Shown here: piece after piece, positions 1 to 9,496 of the stretch
How the letters are laid out: every line of letters begins with the position of its first letter
Position numbering within the stretch: the stretch's first letter is position 1
Notes under the pieces: generated by a model
The model's database searches: none
The model's input: the letters and a program-made list of their open reading frames with translations, nothing else
What the model was told of the DNA's origin: nothing
Program-made: the position numbers and the translations under genes
Source: Thermocrinis albus DSM 14484
Lineage (GTDB): Bacteria > Aquificota > Aquificia > Aquificales > Aquificaceae
Length of the DNA stretch: 64,000 nt
Reading direction: 5' to 3'
Assembly: GCF_000025605.1 (NCBI RefSeq)
Contig: NC_013894.1
Location: forward strand, 667,529 to 731,528

Positions 1-86
1 AACAACCTGTGGAGGAGATCATCACTCAATCTTCGGAAAGCGGTTTTACCTTAGGAGATATCCTCAGAAAGAAGCTTAAGCTCTGA
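1..86 (+). CDS. C-terminal end of an unidentified protein (partial)
   Basis: An open frame enters from the left edge (first full codon at 3) and ends with TGA at 84-86, three bases before the next start. The visible tail reads QPVEEIITQSSESGFTLGDI then LRKKLKL, a polar then basic end. Too little is visible to name a family. The tight spacing to the HU-like gene suggests shared transcription. Confidence 0.5.
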   Translation, partial: QPVEEIITQSSESGFTLGDILRKKLKL

Positions 87-88
87 GT

Positions 89-376
89 ATGACCAGAAGG
101 AGGGTGGTAGAAAAATTTCTGCAGAACAACCCTGGGTTTTCTCCCACTTTAGTGGGGAAGGCCCTCAACCTGATGTTGGAAGAGATCATCTGTGCTTTGG
201 AGAAAGAGGGAGTGGTGAGAATTCAGGGGCTTGGAACTTTCAGACTGGACAGAACAGCGGTAAGGAAGCTGAGGGGAAAGGTTTATCCTTCTAGGAAAAC
301 GGTGAGGTTCAAACCCAGCAAACTTCTTCTGTCTGCGTTGAAGATGGGTACAAAAAGTAATAAAATAAAAACATAA
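89..376 (+). CDS. HU/IHF-family DNA-binding protein
   Basis: This 95-residue protein has the HU/IHF fold signature: two N-terminal helices followed by VRIQGLGTFRLD (around residues 43-54), which matches the family VxLxGFGTF strand. The DNA-binding arm is unusual: the family RNPxTGE turn is replaced by a basic VYPSRKTVRFKPSK stretch, so it is a diverged member rather than canonical HU. Members bend and compact DNA in the nucleoid. The start ATG lies directly after the preceding stop codon, suggesting a small operon. It could be a specialised HU paralogue; the canonical HU may be elsewhere in the genome. Confidence 0.85.
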   Translation: MTRRRVVEKFLQNNPGFSPTLVGKALNLMLEEIICALEKEGVVRIQGLGTFRLDRTAVRKLRGKVYPSRKTVRFKPSKLLLSALKMGTKSNKIKT

Positions 377-449
377 CGGGGTGTGGCGCAGGCGGTAGCG
401 CGCTGGCATGGGGGGCCAGAGGTCACGGGTTCAAGTCCCGTCACCCCGA
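377..449 (+). tRNA. tRNA-Pro (anticodon GGG)
   Basis: The sequence folds as a cloverleaf. The acceptor arm CGGGGTG pairs with CACCCCG, the T arm is ACGGG-TTCAAGT-CCCGT, and the anticodon stem CTGGC/GCCAG encloses the loop ATGGGGG, placing GGG at 34-36 with G37. A C at position 1 and G37 are usual for tRNA-Pro. CCA is not encoded; TTT follows the discriminator A. It lies between the HU-like gene and the next gene. Confidence 0.93.
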
Positions 450-469
450 TTTAAAAAAGGAGGACAGAT

Positions 470-1108
470 ATGGTGGTGCAGCTGGGTCCAGTACAGCAAG
501 ATGTGGAGACTTTGGTCACCCGTGTCTTCATGAAGTCCCTGGACGTTCTGGGGGGGTTGTCCAAGTTGGTGGAGTACAGAACCCTGACGTGGCTTCCTTC
601 TCTGGCACGCGCTGCCTACGCTGTTGTGCTAAGAGAAGAGTACTTTAAAACAGAGGAGGAGATAGCTCAGCAGGTAGGACTCACGAGACAGACAGTCCGT
701 AACATTCTCAGGGCGGATCCGGCTCTGGCTCTTGAGAAGATAAGGAGGTTGGAGGAACTTCTCCAGGAGGAGCAGAAGGAACTCAAGGTTCACACGGCAG
801 GTGGTATAGCCAAGTTGGCCTACAAGATGGTTAAGGAAGGGCAGGAAGAGTCCAAGATGCTCATGGAGTACTGTGAGAGAGTAGCCGTAGCTCTGGATAT
901 ACCCTGGGCCTACATGACCCTCAGGAGACTCAAAGGTGTTGATTTCCCCATTCAGTCCTCCCAGGACATAGCAGACAGACTTACAGGTGTTTATATAAAG
1001 GGTAGACCTGCTCAGGAGGTTATGGCTGAGCTAGAGTATCCCATAAAGAACCCTGCGGAACTTCTTCACAAGATAAAGGAGAACCTCAAGATGCATGGCA
1101 TAGAGTGA
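470..1108 (+). CDS. HTH-domain putative regulator
   Basis: This is a 212-residue protein with a good ribosome site (GGAGG about 7 nt before ATG 470). Residues about 62-82 (EEEIAQQVGLTRQTVRNIL) read as a helix-turn-helix, and residues 85-105 are a charged helix or coiled coil. The layout resembles the regulatory domain encoded near KaiC-like ATPases in archaea and Aquificales (the near_KaiC family, recalled from memory), but no KaiC homologue is in view. There is no membrane segment or enzyme motif. The next gene starts 1 nt after this stop codon, so the two are probably co-transcribed. The regulatory role is inferred from the HTH alone. Confidence 0.6.
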   Translation: MVVQLGPVQQDVETLVTRVFMKSLDVLGGLSKLVEYRTLTWLPSLARAAYAVVLREEYFKTEEEIAQQVGLTRQTVRNILRADPALALEKIRRLEELLQEEQKELKVHTAGGIAKLAYKMVKEGQEESKMLMEYCERVAVALDIPWAYMTLRRLKGVDFPIQSSQDIADRLTGVYIKGRPAQEVMAELEYPIKNPAELLHKIKENLKMHGIE

Positions 1109-1109
1109 T

Positions 1110-4100
1110 TTGAGGTACGTAGGTTACATACTTCTTCTCGCTCTGTTTGCCTATTTTCTCTTTGTTAAGCCCTTTTTGAAACTTAGTTTACACTTAAGTG
1201 ACGTGGGTTTAGGAAGGGGAGGGTTTTACGTTGGTGAATTCTGGTTTCAGGTAGACGGCTGGCAAGGTGATGTCTACTTTGTGGGTGTGAAAGGTCTGTT
1301 GTTGAATCCTCCTTCGGTGAAGGTAAAAGAAGCCAGGATAATTGTGGTAGGGTTAAAACCCAAACCTCCGAAACCCTTTCAGTATAACTTCGGTCCCCTT
1401 TTGAGACGCTTGCAACAAAAGGATGTTTACATAGGTGCTCTGTACGTTTCTGTTAACTCGGTACCCCATAAAGAGAGTTACACCGTGGTGGTGAAGGATG
1501 TTTTCCTAAAGGATGGGACGATAAGGTCGGGAGACTGGTCCTACCTTTACATCCTCCACCAGAACAGTACGGACCTTATGAGTATACTGGTGGATGAGGC
1601 GTACCTCAAGGAAGGAAAAGTGTATGTGGAGAAAGCAACGGTAACCTCTGACAGGTACACCTTCGCGTTAAGGGGTGTGTGGAACGGTATGGATGGTAGT
1701 TTCAGCATACAGGGTTATGTAAAAGGTTACACCGGTACCCACGTTACGGTGGATGATGTAAAGGTGAGGGCCACAGGTTCCTTCAGCTACACCCATGTGA
1801 GAGCTAACATTGATCTTTACTGCCCCATGGTGTTCTACAAAGATATCTATTACAGGAACATATACGGGAAAGGAGAGTACCTCTATCTCTGGCACAAAGA
1901 GAACAAACTGTACGGAAATCTCTATTGGGAGAGTTCAAAGGCTTTGGTAAACTATGATCTTCATACCCGAGTTATGGCGGTGTCCTTTCAGCACCTGCCC
2001 GTGTACGGAGGTGTATGGACGGGGGAGCTAGTATGGCACAGGAAGACAGGGGGTTTGGACCTCATCGCCTTCAGCCCATACCTTATGAAGGACAAGGTGT
2101 CTCTTGAGGGTGTCCAGGCTCACCTCTCTTTAGAGAAGGGTTTGGGAAAGTTCCGACTCACCTCCCAAAAGCCCACTGTGGATCTCAGCGGAGATTTTTA
2201 CGGGAACCAGGCTCAGGGTAGTGTTCTGCTGAAGGACTACCTCCTTCAGGAGGGGGAATTCCGCTCTCATCTTACATGGGTAGGTTCGTGGAGAAAAGTG
2301 GGTGATACCCTCTACCTTTGGGGAGACGGTAAGCTAACGGATCCTTCTTACAATACCGTAAACCTACCTCCTGTAAACTTCCATCTTGACCTTCATGGGA
2401 ACACGTACAACATCTTTGCTCAATCAGAGGGTTTAAGTTTGGAAGGTGGAGGCTCATTAACTGATAAAAGTTTCAAAGGTAACGTGTTTCTTAAAGGGTT
2501 TTCCCTTAACACCCCCTCCGGTGTGTTCCGAAACCTTACGGGCAGTATGAAGGTGGAATGGATCAACGGAAAAGGTACACTGGTGGGAAAGATTACGGGA
2601 AACGCTAACTTTGGGACACAGGAGGCTTTCTTTGACGGTCATATAAGCATCGGTAACCTTTCTGGTAACTGGGAGGGATTGGTACAAGCACATGTTGGTG
2701 GTTCTTTTGGTGATGGATCTGTGGAAGCGAGACTTCATAAAAACATCTGGGACTTTGTGTATAACATAAGGGGACTGGGAGAGGGAAGAGGGTTTTACAA
2801 ACCTCAGGAAGATCTTCTTACCGCATCCGGCAAAGTTAAGGTAGAAAGAAGTGGCTTCTCTTTGGAAGGGAACTACCAACTGTTATCTGGGAAGGGAACC
2901 ACTCACGTGAGATTGAAAGGTGAAGGCTCCTATTGGGGCGCCCGTTTTCCTTTACTTCTGTCTTTGGAGAGAAGCAACAACGGTTTGAAGGGTTATGTAG
3001 AAGGTTTCAAAATTCGTAAGGGCGTTCTCTGGCTGGATATAGGATCCATAAAGTTGGCGGAAGGAGGTTCTCTTCTTTGGGAAGGAATGAAGGTGAGTAT
3101 AAACTCCCATATGGTCCTCTCAGTACCTGAGAGGGAGGGAAGCTATGATCTTACAAACTTTACTTTTCGGTTCCCTCAGTTGGAGTTTACGGGCCTCCTT
3201 TCTGGTAAAGGGAGCCTTTTCTATAGTAAAGAGAAAGGTATCAGTGCCTATCTTAACGGCAGGGCGAACCTAGGTTCTATCTCGGATCTGGTGAGAAGTA
3301 AGCTACCTGCCTATGTAGAGGGAGTGGTAAGTTTCCAGCTAAACTACGCAGGAGATCTTGAGGTACATCTCGTGTCGGACGGCCCGTTGACGGTAAGATC
3401 ACGATTTTTAGGTAGCTATCTGCAAGGACCTTTAGATGTTACTTACAAAGACAGAGCTGTGACGGGGCGTTGGCAACTGGAGAATGGGTCTTCCCGGCTT
3501 CTGATGGTACTGTCGGGAAAGGATAAAAACTTTGCGGTGAGGTGGTATGCCAAGAAAATACCCGTCGTATACAGATTACAGAATGTTTTTTCCTCCATGC
3601 TGGTGGATGCAGACGGTGAGGTGAAAACGGACCTCTCCAGTTGGTACATAAAGGGGGAGGCAAAGATAGGTGGTTCCCTTTACATCTCTAAAGCTCCCCA
3701 AGGAAGGAAGGTGCCACCTCCTACATGGGCCGACAAATTTCACCTTGACCTGAAAGTTTCCTCATACGAACCCATCAGAGTGCAGATACCGGAAGGTTAC
3801 ATCCTCACCCGGCTAAAATCCAGTGTAAGTGGCACATGGCGTCAACCTTCCTACCGTGTAGACCTTAAACTGACGGGAGGAGAACTCAGATACTACGGTA
3901 GAAGATTCGTGGTGAGAGGGGGTAGTTTCACTTTAACTGACAAAGAGAGAATTATGGATCTCAGTATAGCCTCATCCGGCCCAGAATACACCACAGTGAT
4001 AGATCTGAAGGGAGATCCGGAATTTCCCAAGGTGATAGTAAGATCAGAACCACCGAAGGATCCCAAACAGGTGCTGGCGGATCTCCTGTTAGGTGGAGGA

Positions 4101-4442
4101 TCGGGAGAGGGACTTATATCTCTTAACTCCGCTTTGGCAGCCAGCTTTCCTGAACTGGGAAGACTTCTTGAAAGTCCGGGAAAACTTTTGGGTACAGAGG
4201 TAAGGGTTAACGTCTCTCCTCAGGTGGGTTCTTCGGGAGAGGTAGGTGTAAGAATACGTGTTTCTAAGGAGCTGTCCCAAAGGGCCGAGGTGGAATACCA
4301 GCAGAGCACCCTCAAGAACCCTCGGGAGACTTTCGGAGGCGCAGAGCTGAAGCTCATTCCTCAGAGTTCCATAGGAGGAAGGTTTTACTCGGATAGATCA
4401 AAAGAGGTCAGAATTCGTGTGAAGGGTAAGTTTGACTTTTAA
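1110..4442 (+). CDS. TamB/AsmA-like translocation and assembly module protein
   Basis: This 1110-residue protein has a single N-terminal membrane anchor (residues about 4-22) and then a very long region of alternating short beta strands, typical of TamB and other AsmA-like bridge proteins that span the periplasm and carry lipids or outer-membrane proteins. The C-terminal 150 residues fit the TamB domain (DUF490): DPKQVLADLLLGGGSGEG, a helix ending SPGKLLGTEVRV, then amphipathic strands with aromatic termini. It starts with TTG at 1110, one base after the previous stop. No TamA/BamA gene is in the window. The family call rests on architecture plus the C-terminal signature. Confidence 0.75.
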   Translation: MRYVGYILLLALFAYFLFVKPFLKLSLHLSDVGLGRGGFYVGEFWFQVDGWQGDVYFVGVKGLLLNPPSVKVKEARIIVVGLKPKPPKPFQYNFGPLLRRLQQKDVYIGALYVSVNSVPHKESYTVVVKDVFLKDGTIRSGDWSYLYILHQNSTDLMSILVDEAYLKEGKVYVEKATVTSDRYTFALRGVWNGMDGSFSIQGYVKGYTGTHVTVDDVKVRATGSFSYTHVRANIDLYCPMVFYKDIYYRNIYGKGEYLYLWHKENKLYGNLYWESSKALVNYDLHTRVMAVSFQHLPVYGGVWTGELVWHRKTGGLDLIAFSPYLMKDKVSLEGVQAHLSLEKGLGKFRLTSQKPTVDLSGDFYGNQAQGSVLLKDYLLQEGEFRSHLTWVGSWRKVGDTLYLWGDGKLTDPSYNTVNLPPVNFHLDLHGNTYNIFAQSEGLSLEGGGSLTDKSFKGNVFLKGFSLNTPSGVFRNLTGSMKVEWINGKGTLVGKITGNANFGTQEAFFDGHISIGNLSGNWEGLVQAHVGGSFGDGSVEARLHKNIWDFVYNIRGLGEGRGFYKPQEDLLTASGKVKVERSGFSLEGNYQLLSGKGTTHVRLKGEGSYWGARFPLLLSLERSNNGLKGYVEGFKIRKGVLWLDIGSIKLAEGGSLLWEGMKVSINSHMVLSVPEREGSYDLTNFTFRFPQLEFTGLLSGKGSLFYSKEKGISAYLNGRANLGSISDLVRSKLPAYVEGVVSFQLNYAGDLEVHLVSDGPLTVRSRFLGSYLQGPLDVTYKDRAVTGRWQLENGSSRLLMVLSGKDKNFAVRWYAKKIPVVYRLQNVFSSMLVDADGEVKTDLSSWYIKGEAKIGGSLYISKAPQGRKVPPPTWADKFHLDLKVSSYEPIRVQIPEGYILTRLKSSVSGTWRQPSYRVDLKLTGGELRYYGRRFVVRGGSFTLTDKERIMDLSIASSGPEYTTVIDLKGDPEFPKVIVRSEPPKDPKQVLADLLLGGGSGEGLISLNSALAASFPELGRLLESPGKLLGTEVRVNVSPQVGSSGEVGVRIRVSKELSQRAEVEYQQSTLKNPRETFGGAELKLIPQSSIGGRFYSDRSKEVRIRVKGKFDF

Positions 4443-4467
4443 AAAGATAGAAGTTAACTTTTTTGTC

Positions 4468-5331
4468 ATGCTGGAGATAAGGGAGCTGGACAGACTTCTC
4501 AGTCTTTTTCTGGAGGTTATGGACGATCCTTCCAAAAAGGAACTCCTCCTTTACCTTTTGTGCTACGTGCAGATAGCAAGGAGAGAGGGTAGTGGTACGG
4601 TAGAGTTGGACGAACTTCTTTCCTGTGCCTACAGGAACTTTAGAACCTCCAGAAGCTTTTGGAAGGACGTTCTTGTAGAGTTAAATCTCTTTAAGATATG
4701 GGATCTTTACGGAAACGTGTACAAGGGTAAAGATATATACAAACTGTCAGAGAGCGGTGTTTACCTTATGACCCTTGAGGGTAGTTACGCTCAGGATATA
4801 TCTTCCTTTGGTCACAGAGTACTCAAATATTGGAACATCGTCAACAGATTGGACGGTAGGAGGTCCTTGGGAGAGACTATAAAGGCATGTGTTTTTGCCT
4901 TTAACGAGGAGCTCTATCAAGAAGCCGCCCTCTATGCAGAGTTACAGAAAGAGAGAGTTCCTCAGGAGGCATCCTTCTTCTCCCTAATAGAAGAGCTGTG
5001 CAGAGCCTCTCTCACCAAGAAAAAGGAAGATATCCACGGTCATCTGCTAAAAAGTTACAAACTGGCAAGAGAGTTGGGAGATGTTTACTACGAGGTAAAT
5101 ATACGTAAGCTGAGGGAAGATATCCAGAAGGGTATAAAACGCCTCCAAAAAAACCAGGACCCTGGCAAGATAAAGATAGAGTTCGTGTGGAAAAGAAATA
5201 AGAGGAGTTTCCTATCCTACCTGTGGGAGAAGATAACCCGCTGGTACAGAAACTGGAGGAGAAGAGAACCTCTCAGGGCCACAAAACCTTATGTGAGCAT
5301 CATGAAGGATTATGTTCAAGGAGTTTTCTGA
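4468..5331 (+). CDS. Hypothetical protein (about 287 aa)
   Basis: I do not recognise this protein. An in-frame TTG at 4432 would overlap the previous gene; I prefer the ATG at 4468 (MLEIRELDRLL) because it avoids the overlap. The protein is largely helical and charged. The first half suggests a small winged-helix-like region (LDELLSCAYRNFRTSRSFW, then ELNLFKIWDLYGNVY). The C-terminus is strongly basic and aromatic (WEKITRWYRNWRRREPLR), which could touch nucleic acid or membrane. No signal peptide or catalytic motif is visible. It overlaps the next gene by 20 nt, so translation is probably coupled to the HD phosphohydrolase. Confidence 0.65.
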   Translation: MLEIRELDRLLSLFLEVMDDPSKKELLLYLLCYVQIARREGSGTVELDELLSCAYRNFRTSRSFWKDVLVELNLFKIWDLYGNVYKGKDIYKLSESGVYLMTLEGSYAQDISSFGHRVLKYWNIVNRLDGRRSLGETIKACVFAFNEELYQEAALYAELQKERVPQEASFFSLIEELCRASLTKKKEDIHGHLLKSYKLARELGDVYYEVNIRKLREDIQKGIKRLQKNQDPGKIKIEFVWKRNKRSFLSYLWEKITRWYRNWRRREPLRATKPYVSIMKDYVQGVF

Positions 5332-6406
5332 TCCTCTTTACGGTTCTATAAGGGCCTTTAGTCATGAGCTTAAGCTTATAGACACACCCACTTTTCAGAG
5401 ACTTAGGTACATAAAGCAGCTGGGTGTAACCTATCTGGTGTTTCCATCTGCACAACACACACGCTTTGAGCATTCCTTAGGCACTATGGAGCTGGCAGAC
5501 AGAATGTACAGGGGCTTTGGTCTCAAGGACGAAAGAGAGCTACAGCTGGTTAGACTGGCAGGGCTTCTTCATGATGTGGGCCACCCGCCCTTCTCCCATA
5601 CCACAGAGGTGCTTCTGGGAGACAGAAGCCATGAAGATGTTGGCAGAAGAAAGATTCTGGAGGGAGAGATATACCATATTCTGCGTCGCGAAGGATTCTC
5701 TGACGAGGAGATAAAACTGGTGTGCCATATGGCCTTTGGAAAGGACAGTGTAGTAGGGGGTGAGCTGGGAGCAGACAGAATGGACTATCTAATGAGAGAT
5801 GCCTACTTTTGTGGTACATCTTACGGCTTCTTTGATAGGGACAGGATACTTAATCATCTGGTTTTACTGGAAGGTAAGAAGGCGGTGAGAAAGAGCGCAT
5901 TGAGGGCTGTGGAGAGCTTTTTCTTAGGAAGGTACTTTATGTACCTTCAGGTATACTTTCACCGAGTAGTTAGAATCCTCAACATACATCTTTTGGATCT
6001 GTTGAAGGAACTTATAAAGGCCGGGGACTTAAATAAGGAGGACCTAGAAAACTTAACAGACGCTCATCTCCTGACCCTCATACTGAAGGACCCTAACAGA
6101 CCTTCCGTGAGGAGACTCTTTAACAGGGAACATTATAGGGAAGTTGTATCCACCGAAGATGAAGATTACTTTGAGGCGGTGAAGAAGAGACTTCTGGAAC
6201 GCTACCCGGAGGAGAAGCTAAGGTTTGATATAGCCCACAAAAAGCCCCTGGATCATAACCTGTGGATAGAGGACGAAGGTAAGTGTAGGTCTCTTACGGA
6301 GCTGTCCTACCTTGTGTCCCATCTTAGGGACATTAAAATAATGCGAGTGTACGCAGATCCCTCCATAAAGAACGATGTGGAAGAGTTTATTAAGAAGATA
6401 CTATAA
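5312..6406 (+). CDS. HD-domain phosphohydrolase (dGTPase/SAMHD1-like)
   Basis: The protein has 364 residues. The metal-binding HD motifs are visible: RFEHSLG (H54), LLHDVGHPPFSH (H87, D88, with downstream His) and a later Asp in GADRMDYLMRDA. This order and the N-terminal DPLYGSIRAF / FQRLRYIKQLG segment are typical of the SAMHD1/YdhJ-like branch of HD hydrolases, which cleave dNTPs or related nucleotides; the exact substrate cannot be read from sequence. It starts 20 nt inside the previous gene and overlaps the next by 32 nt, so it is embedded in a tight translationally coupled run. Confidence 0.88.
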   Translation: MFKEFSDPLYGSIRAFSHELKLIDTPTFQRLRYIKQLGVTYLVFPSAQHTRFEHSLGTMELADRMYRGFGLKDERELQLVRLAGLLHDVGHPPFSHTTEVLLGDRSHEDVGRRKILEGEIYHILRREGFSDEEIKLVCHMAFGKDSVVGGELGADRMDYLMRDAYFCGTSYGFFDRDRILNHLVLLEGKKAVRKSALRAVESFFLGRYFMYLQVYFHRVVRILNIHLLDLLKELIKAGDLNKEDLENLTDAHLLTLILKDPNRPSVRRLFNREHYREVVSTEDEDYFEAVKKRLLERYPEEKLRFDIAHKKPLDHNLWIEDEGKCRSLTELSYLVSHLRDIKIMRVYADPSIKNDVEEFIKKIL

Positions 6407-8270
6407 GACCAAGTTTCTCTCCCTTGCCCTTGTTTACATTACCTGCGGTATAGCGGTTCTGTCTTTGCTTAGTGCCGCAGATTTTCCTGTATGGCTCTTG
6501 TTTACCACCCTTTTCCTTACCGGCCTTTTGATGGAGGTAAGATCTCGCCATCCCATCCGAAGGTGGGTACTTAACACGGTAGGCGTTCTTTTCTCCCTAT
6601 ATTTTCTCACAGGGATAAGGTGGGAAAATATCATCAAACCCCTCTCTCACACAGTTCTCCTCCTGATAGCCATAAAGTCCCTTGAGGAAAAGAAGCCAAG
6701 GGATATGTACCAGATACTTCTTCTGGGACTACTGGGTGTAGCCCTCTCCACCCTCTACAACATAGGTCCACTCTTTCTGCTGATATTCCTGCTGTTTCTC
6801 TTTCTTTCTCTCTCCTCTCTGGTGGCGGTAAATCTCTACAGAGAGATGGGAGATGCAGAATTAACACAGGAGGATCTTTTAGAGTACGCTAAGGTGTCCC
6901 TCTTCTTCGGGATAGGGGTTTTTCTTTTGTCAGTACCTTTCTTTGTTCTTTTACCCAGGAGTCCCACGCCTCTTTTAGATCTCTGGGGTAGAAGAGAGGG
7001 GCTTAGGACGGGACTTGCCAACAGTGTGGAACTCAACAAGGTAGGTATCATACAGCAGGATAACTCGGTGATACTAAGAGCTTACGGACTTCCCAAAGGT
7101 ATGAAGGATCTTTACTGGAGAGTGCAGGTCTTTGATACCTACAGAAACGGGACGTGGACGAGAAGCCCCTACACTCCTGTGTATCCTTTGAGAAACGCTC
7201 CCGGCATCCCCTATACGGTAGTTTTGGAACCCACCTACGATAGTTATCTGCCCGTTTTAGACTATCCTGTGGGACCGATACGCATTGAAGGGACTGCCTA
7301 CTCCGTTAGGTTAGAGAAAGGTACAGTACTGCGCCTATCGGCGCCCATCACCAAGCCTATAAAGTACACCATCTCTTACTCTCCCGTAATGTGGCCTCAG
7401 GATCCACCTCAACCCTATACGGAGGTTCCCGAAGACATCCCACCCGGTATAAAAGAACTGGCCCGCAGACTCGCCAAAGATACGAAAACCGACATGGAAA
7501 AAGTTAAAAGAGTTGTAGATTACTTTTCTAAAGGCTTCAGCTACAGTCTCAAGTTGGAGAGTTATGAAGGGGATCCCCTTGAGTACTTCCTCTTTGTCTC
7601 CAAGAAGGGTAACTGTGAGTTTTATGCCAGCGCCACCGCCTTACTGCTAAGATTGATGGGGGTGCCGGCCCGTGTGGTGGGGGGATTCAGGGGTGCTGTA
7701 TGGAACGAAATAGGGAACTATTACATAGTCACCAACGCTATGGCACACGTGTGGGTGGAAGCTTACGTAGATGGCCGTTGGGTTAGGGTGGACACCACAC
7801 CTCCGGCCCTACCCCCCAATATTCCTGAAGTCTACAAATTCATGGATGCTATCGTAAGCTTTTGGTACAACAACGTGGTTGGTTTCTCCTCTGAGAAGCA
7901 GAGGGAGCTTTGGGTAAACTTTGTGAGGAAGGGTACAAACTGGGAAAGCTGGAAAGCTTTCCTTACGAAAGCGTCTTTGCTGATGGCTTTCCTTCTCCTC
8001 CTTTACTTTGGCCTCAGACTGTACACCCACCACTCACCTACACCCGAAAAACTCTACAGAGATCTCTGCCGAATCCTTGGCGTAGAAGGTTACCTTCCGG
8101 AGGAAGTCATAAGGCTGTATAAGGATACCGAGTTGTATCCCTATGTGGAGTATGTGGTTAGACTCTATCAAAGGTACAAGTATTCTCCCTATCGCATCTA
8201 CGAAAGTGAACTTAGGGAGGCAAAAAGGGCTCTCCTCAACATTCGCACGAGGAAGAAGAGTAAGGGATAA
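6375..8270 (+). CDS. TgpA-type membrane transglutaminase-like protein
   Basis: This 631-residue protein has an N-terminal half of several hydrophobic helices (roughly residues 13-195, DUF3488-like). It is followed by a soluble transglutaminase core with the Cys-His-Asp triad readable as GNCEFYAS (C414), MAHVWVEAY (H458) and RVDTTPP (D473). A further membrane helix lies near residue 540 (ASLLMAFLLLLYFGL), then a short cytoplasmic tail. This matches the TgpA family of bacterial membrane transglutaminases/peptidases, which act on envelope proteins. In many bacteria such genes sit beside MoxR and DUF58 genes; here they do not. The start overlaps the HD gene by 32 nt. Confidence 0.87.
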   Translation: MWKSLLRRYYKTKFLSLALVYITCGIAVLSLLSAADFPVWLLFTTLFLTGLLMEVRSRHPIRRWVLNTVGVLFSLYFLTGIRWENIIKPLSHTVLLLIAIKSLEEKKPRDMYQILLLGLLGVALSTLYNIGPLFLLIFLLFLFLSLSSLVAVNLYREMGDAELTQEDLLEYAKVSLFFGIGVFLLSVPFFVLLPRSPTPLLDLWGRREGLRTGLANSVELNKVGIIQQDNSVILRAYGLPKGMKDLYWRVQVFDTYRNGTWTRSPYTPVYPLRNAPGIPYTVVLEPTYDSYLPVLDYPVGPIRIEGTAYSVRLEKGTVLRLSAPITKPIKYTISYSPVMWPQDPPQPYTEVPEDIPPGIKELARRLAKDTKTDMEKVKRVVDYFSKGFSYSLKLESYEGDPLEYFLFVSKKGNCEFYASATALLLRLMGVPARVVGGFRGAVWNEIGNYYIVTNAMAHVWVEAYVDGRWVRVDTTPPALPPNIPEVYKFMDAIVSFWYNNVVGFSSEKQRELWVNFVRKGTNWESWKAFLTKASLLMAFLLLLYFGLRLYTHHSPTPEKLYRDLCRILGVEGYLPEEVIRLYKDTELYPYVEYVVRLYQRYKYSPYRIYESELREAKRALLNIRTRKKSKG

Positions 8271-8293
8271 ATTTTTATGTGGGGGTGGGTGGC

Positions 8294-9496
8294 ATGCAAG
8301 CGTTACGAGAGATGGTGGAAGGTCTTTCCGAATTTGTACCCGGTGGTATCACCGTTGAACTTCCCGGAGGGACACGTGTAGGTGCAGGTAGTTGCAGAGT
8401 AGTGATAAAAGACGATAGAGTCCTGAGGGACATACTGAGGGATCCTGAGATGGGTTTTGGTGAGCATTACATGAAGGGTAACTTAGCGGTGGAGGGTGAT
8501 CTGGAGAGTTTCCTGAGAGGGTGTTTCCTGTACCTACAGAGAAAGAAGGAAGAGAAAAACCTCGGGTTTGACCTGATGAGGGCTCTTCTGAGAATGCTGG
8601 GTCTCATACGCAGGTGGGAGGAGAGGGAGGTAAGAAAACACTACGATCTTGGAAATGAGTTTTACAGTTTGTGGTTGGATAGTTCCATGACTTACTCATG
8701 TGCTTTCTTTGCCAGCCCCGGTATGACATTGGAACATGCCCAGCAGGAGAAGAGGAGGATCATATACGAAAAACTACAGCTTACGGAGGGTGACACCCTT
8801 CTGGACATAGGGTGCGGCTGGGGTTCCATAATAACCGAGGTGGCTACCCTTTATCCTATAAGAGCGGTAGGCATAACCCTTTCCAAAAATCAGTATCAGT
8901 ACGTAAAGGAGAAGATACTACAAGAAGGTCTGGAGGGTAGGGTGGAGGTGTATCTGATGCATTACGAAGAGCTTCCCAAATTAGGCAGGAAGTTTAACAA
9001 AGTGGTGTCCGTTGGTATGTTTGAACACGTGGGAAAGGGCAGACACAGGAAGTTCTTTCAGGTGGTGAGCGATATACTGGAGGAAGGTGGACTGTTTTTA
9101 CTGCACACCATAGGTAAGGTGCATCCATCTTCCCAGAGCAGATGGATAAGGAAGTACATATTTCCCGGAGGATACATACCCTCCATTGAGGAGATCCTCA
9201 GGGCGTGTGAGGGTCTTGGCTTTAACCTGATAGATATAGACGACTGGAGGATCCATTACTATAGAACCCTTAAGGAATGGAGAAAAAGGTTTCATCAAAA
9301 CAAAGATCATGTGATATCCCTTTACGGAGAAGAGTTTTTCAGGATGTGGGATCTTTATCTGACCGCCTCTGCTGTTTCTTTCTACGTGGGTAGCAACCAC
9401 CTCTTTCAGTTCCTCTTCTCCAAGGGTGTGATAAACTCCTACCCCGTTATGAGGAGGGTGTTTCTGCAATCTCCCGTAGCATCCCACTCTGTATAA
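8294..9496 (+). CDS. cfa: Cyclopropane-fatty-acyl-phospholipid synthase (SAM-dependent)
   Basis: The enzyme transfers a methylene group from S-adenosylmethionine to unsaturated acyl chains of membrane lipids. Visible features are an N-terminal lipid-binding region, the CFA signature HYDLGNEFYSLWLDSSMTYS, the SAM-binding loop LLDIGCGWGS, SVGMFEHVGKG and LFLLHTIG. The frame opens at GTG 8279, but ATG 8294 (MQALREMVEG) is preferred because a G-rich purine run lies just upstream. Its 3' end overlaps the convergent MlaF-like gene by 50 bp. Related methyltransferases of this superfamily make other methyl-branched lipids, so the exact product is open. Confidence 0.9.
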   Translation: MQALREMVEGLSEFVPGGITVELPGGTRVGAGSCRVVIKDDRVLRDILRDPEMGFGEHYMKGNLAVEGDLESFLRGCFLYLQRKKEEKNLGFDLMRALLRMLGLIRRWEEREVRKHYDLGNEFYSLWLDSSMTYSCAFFASPGMTLEHAQQEKRRIIYEKLQLTEGDTLLDIGCGWGSIITEVATLYPIRAVGITLSKNQYQYVKEKILQEGLEGRVEVYLMHYEELPKLGRKFNKVVSVGMFEHVGKGRHRKFFQVVSDILEEGGLFLLHTIGKVHPSSQSRWIRKYIFPGGYIPSIEEILRACEGLGFNLIDIDDWRIHYYRTLKEWRKRFHQNKDHVISLYGEEFFRMWDLYLTASAVSFYVGSNHLFQFLFSKGVINSYPVMRRVFLQSPVASHSV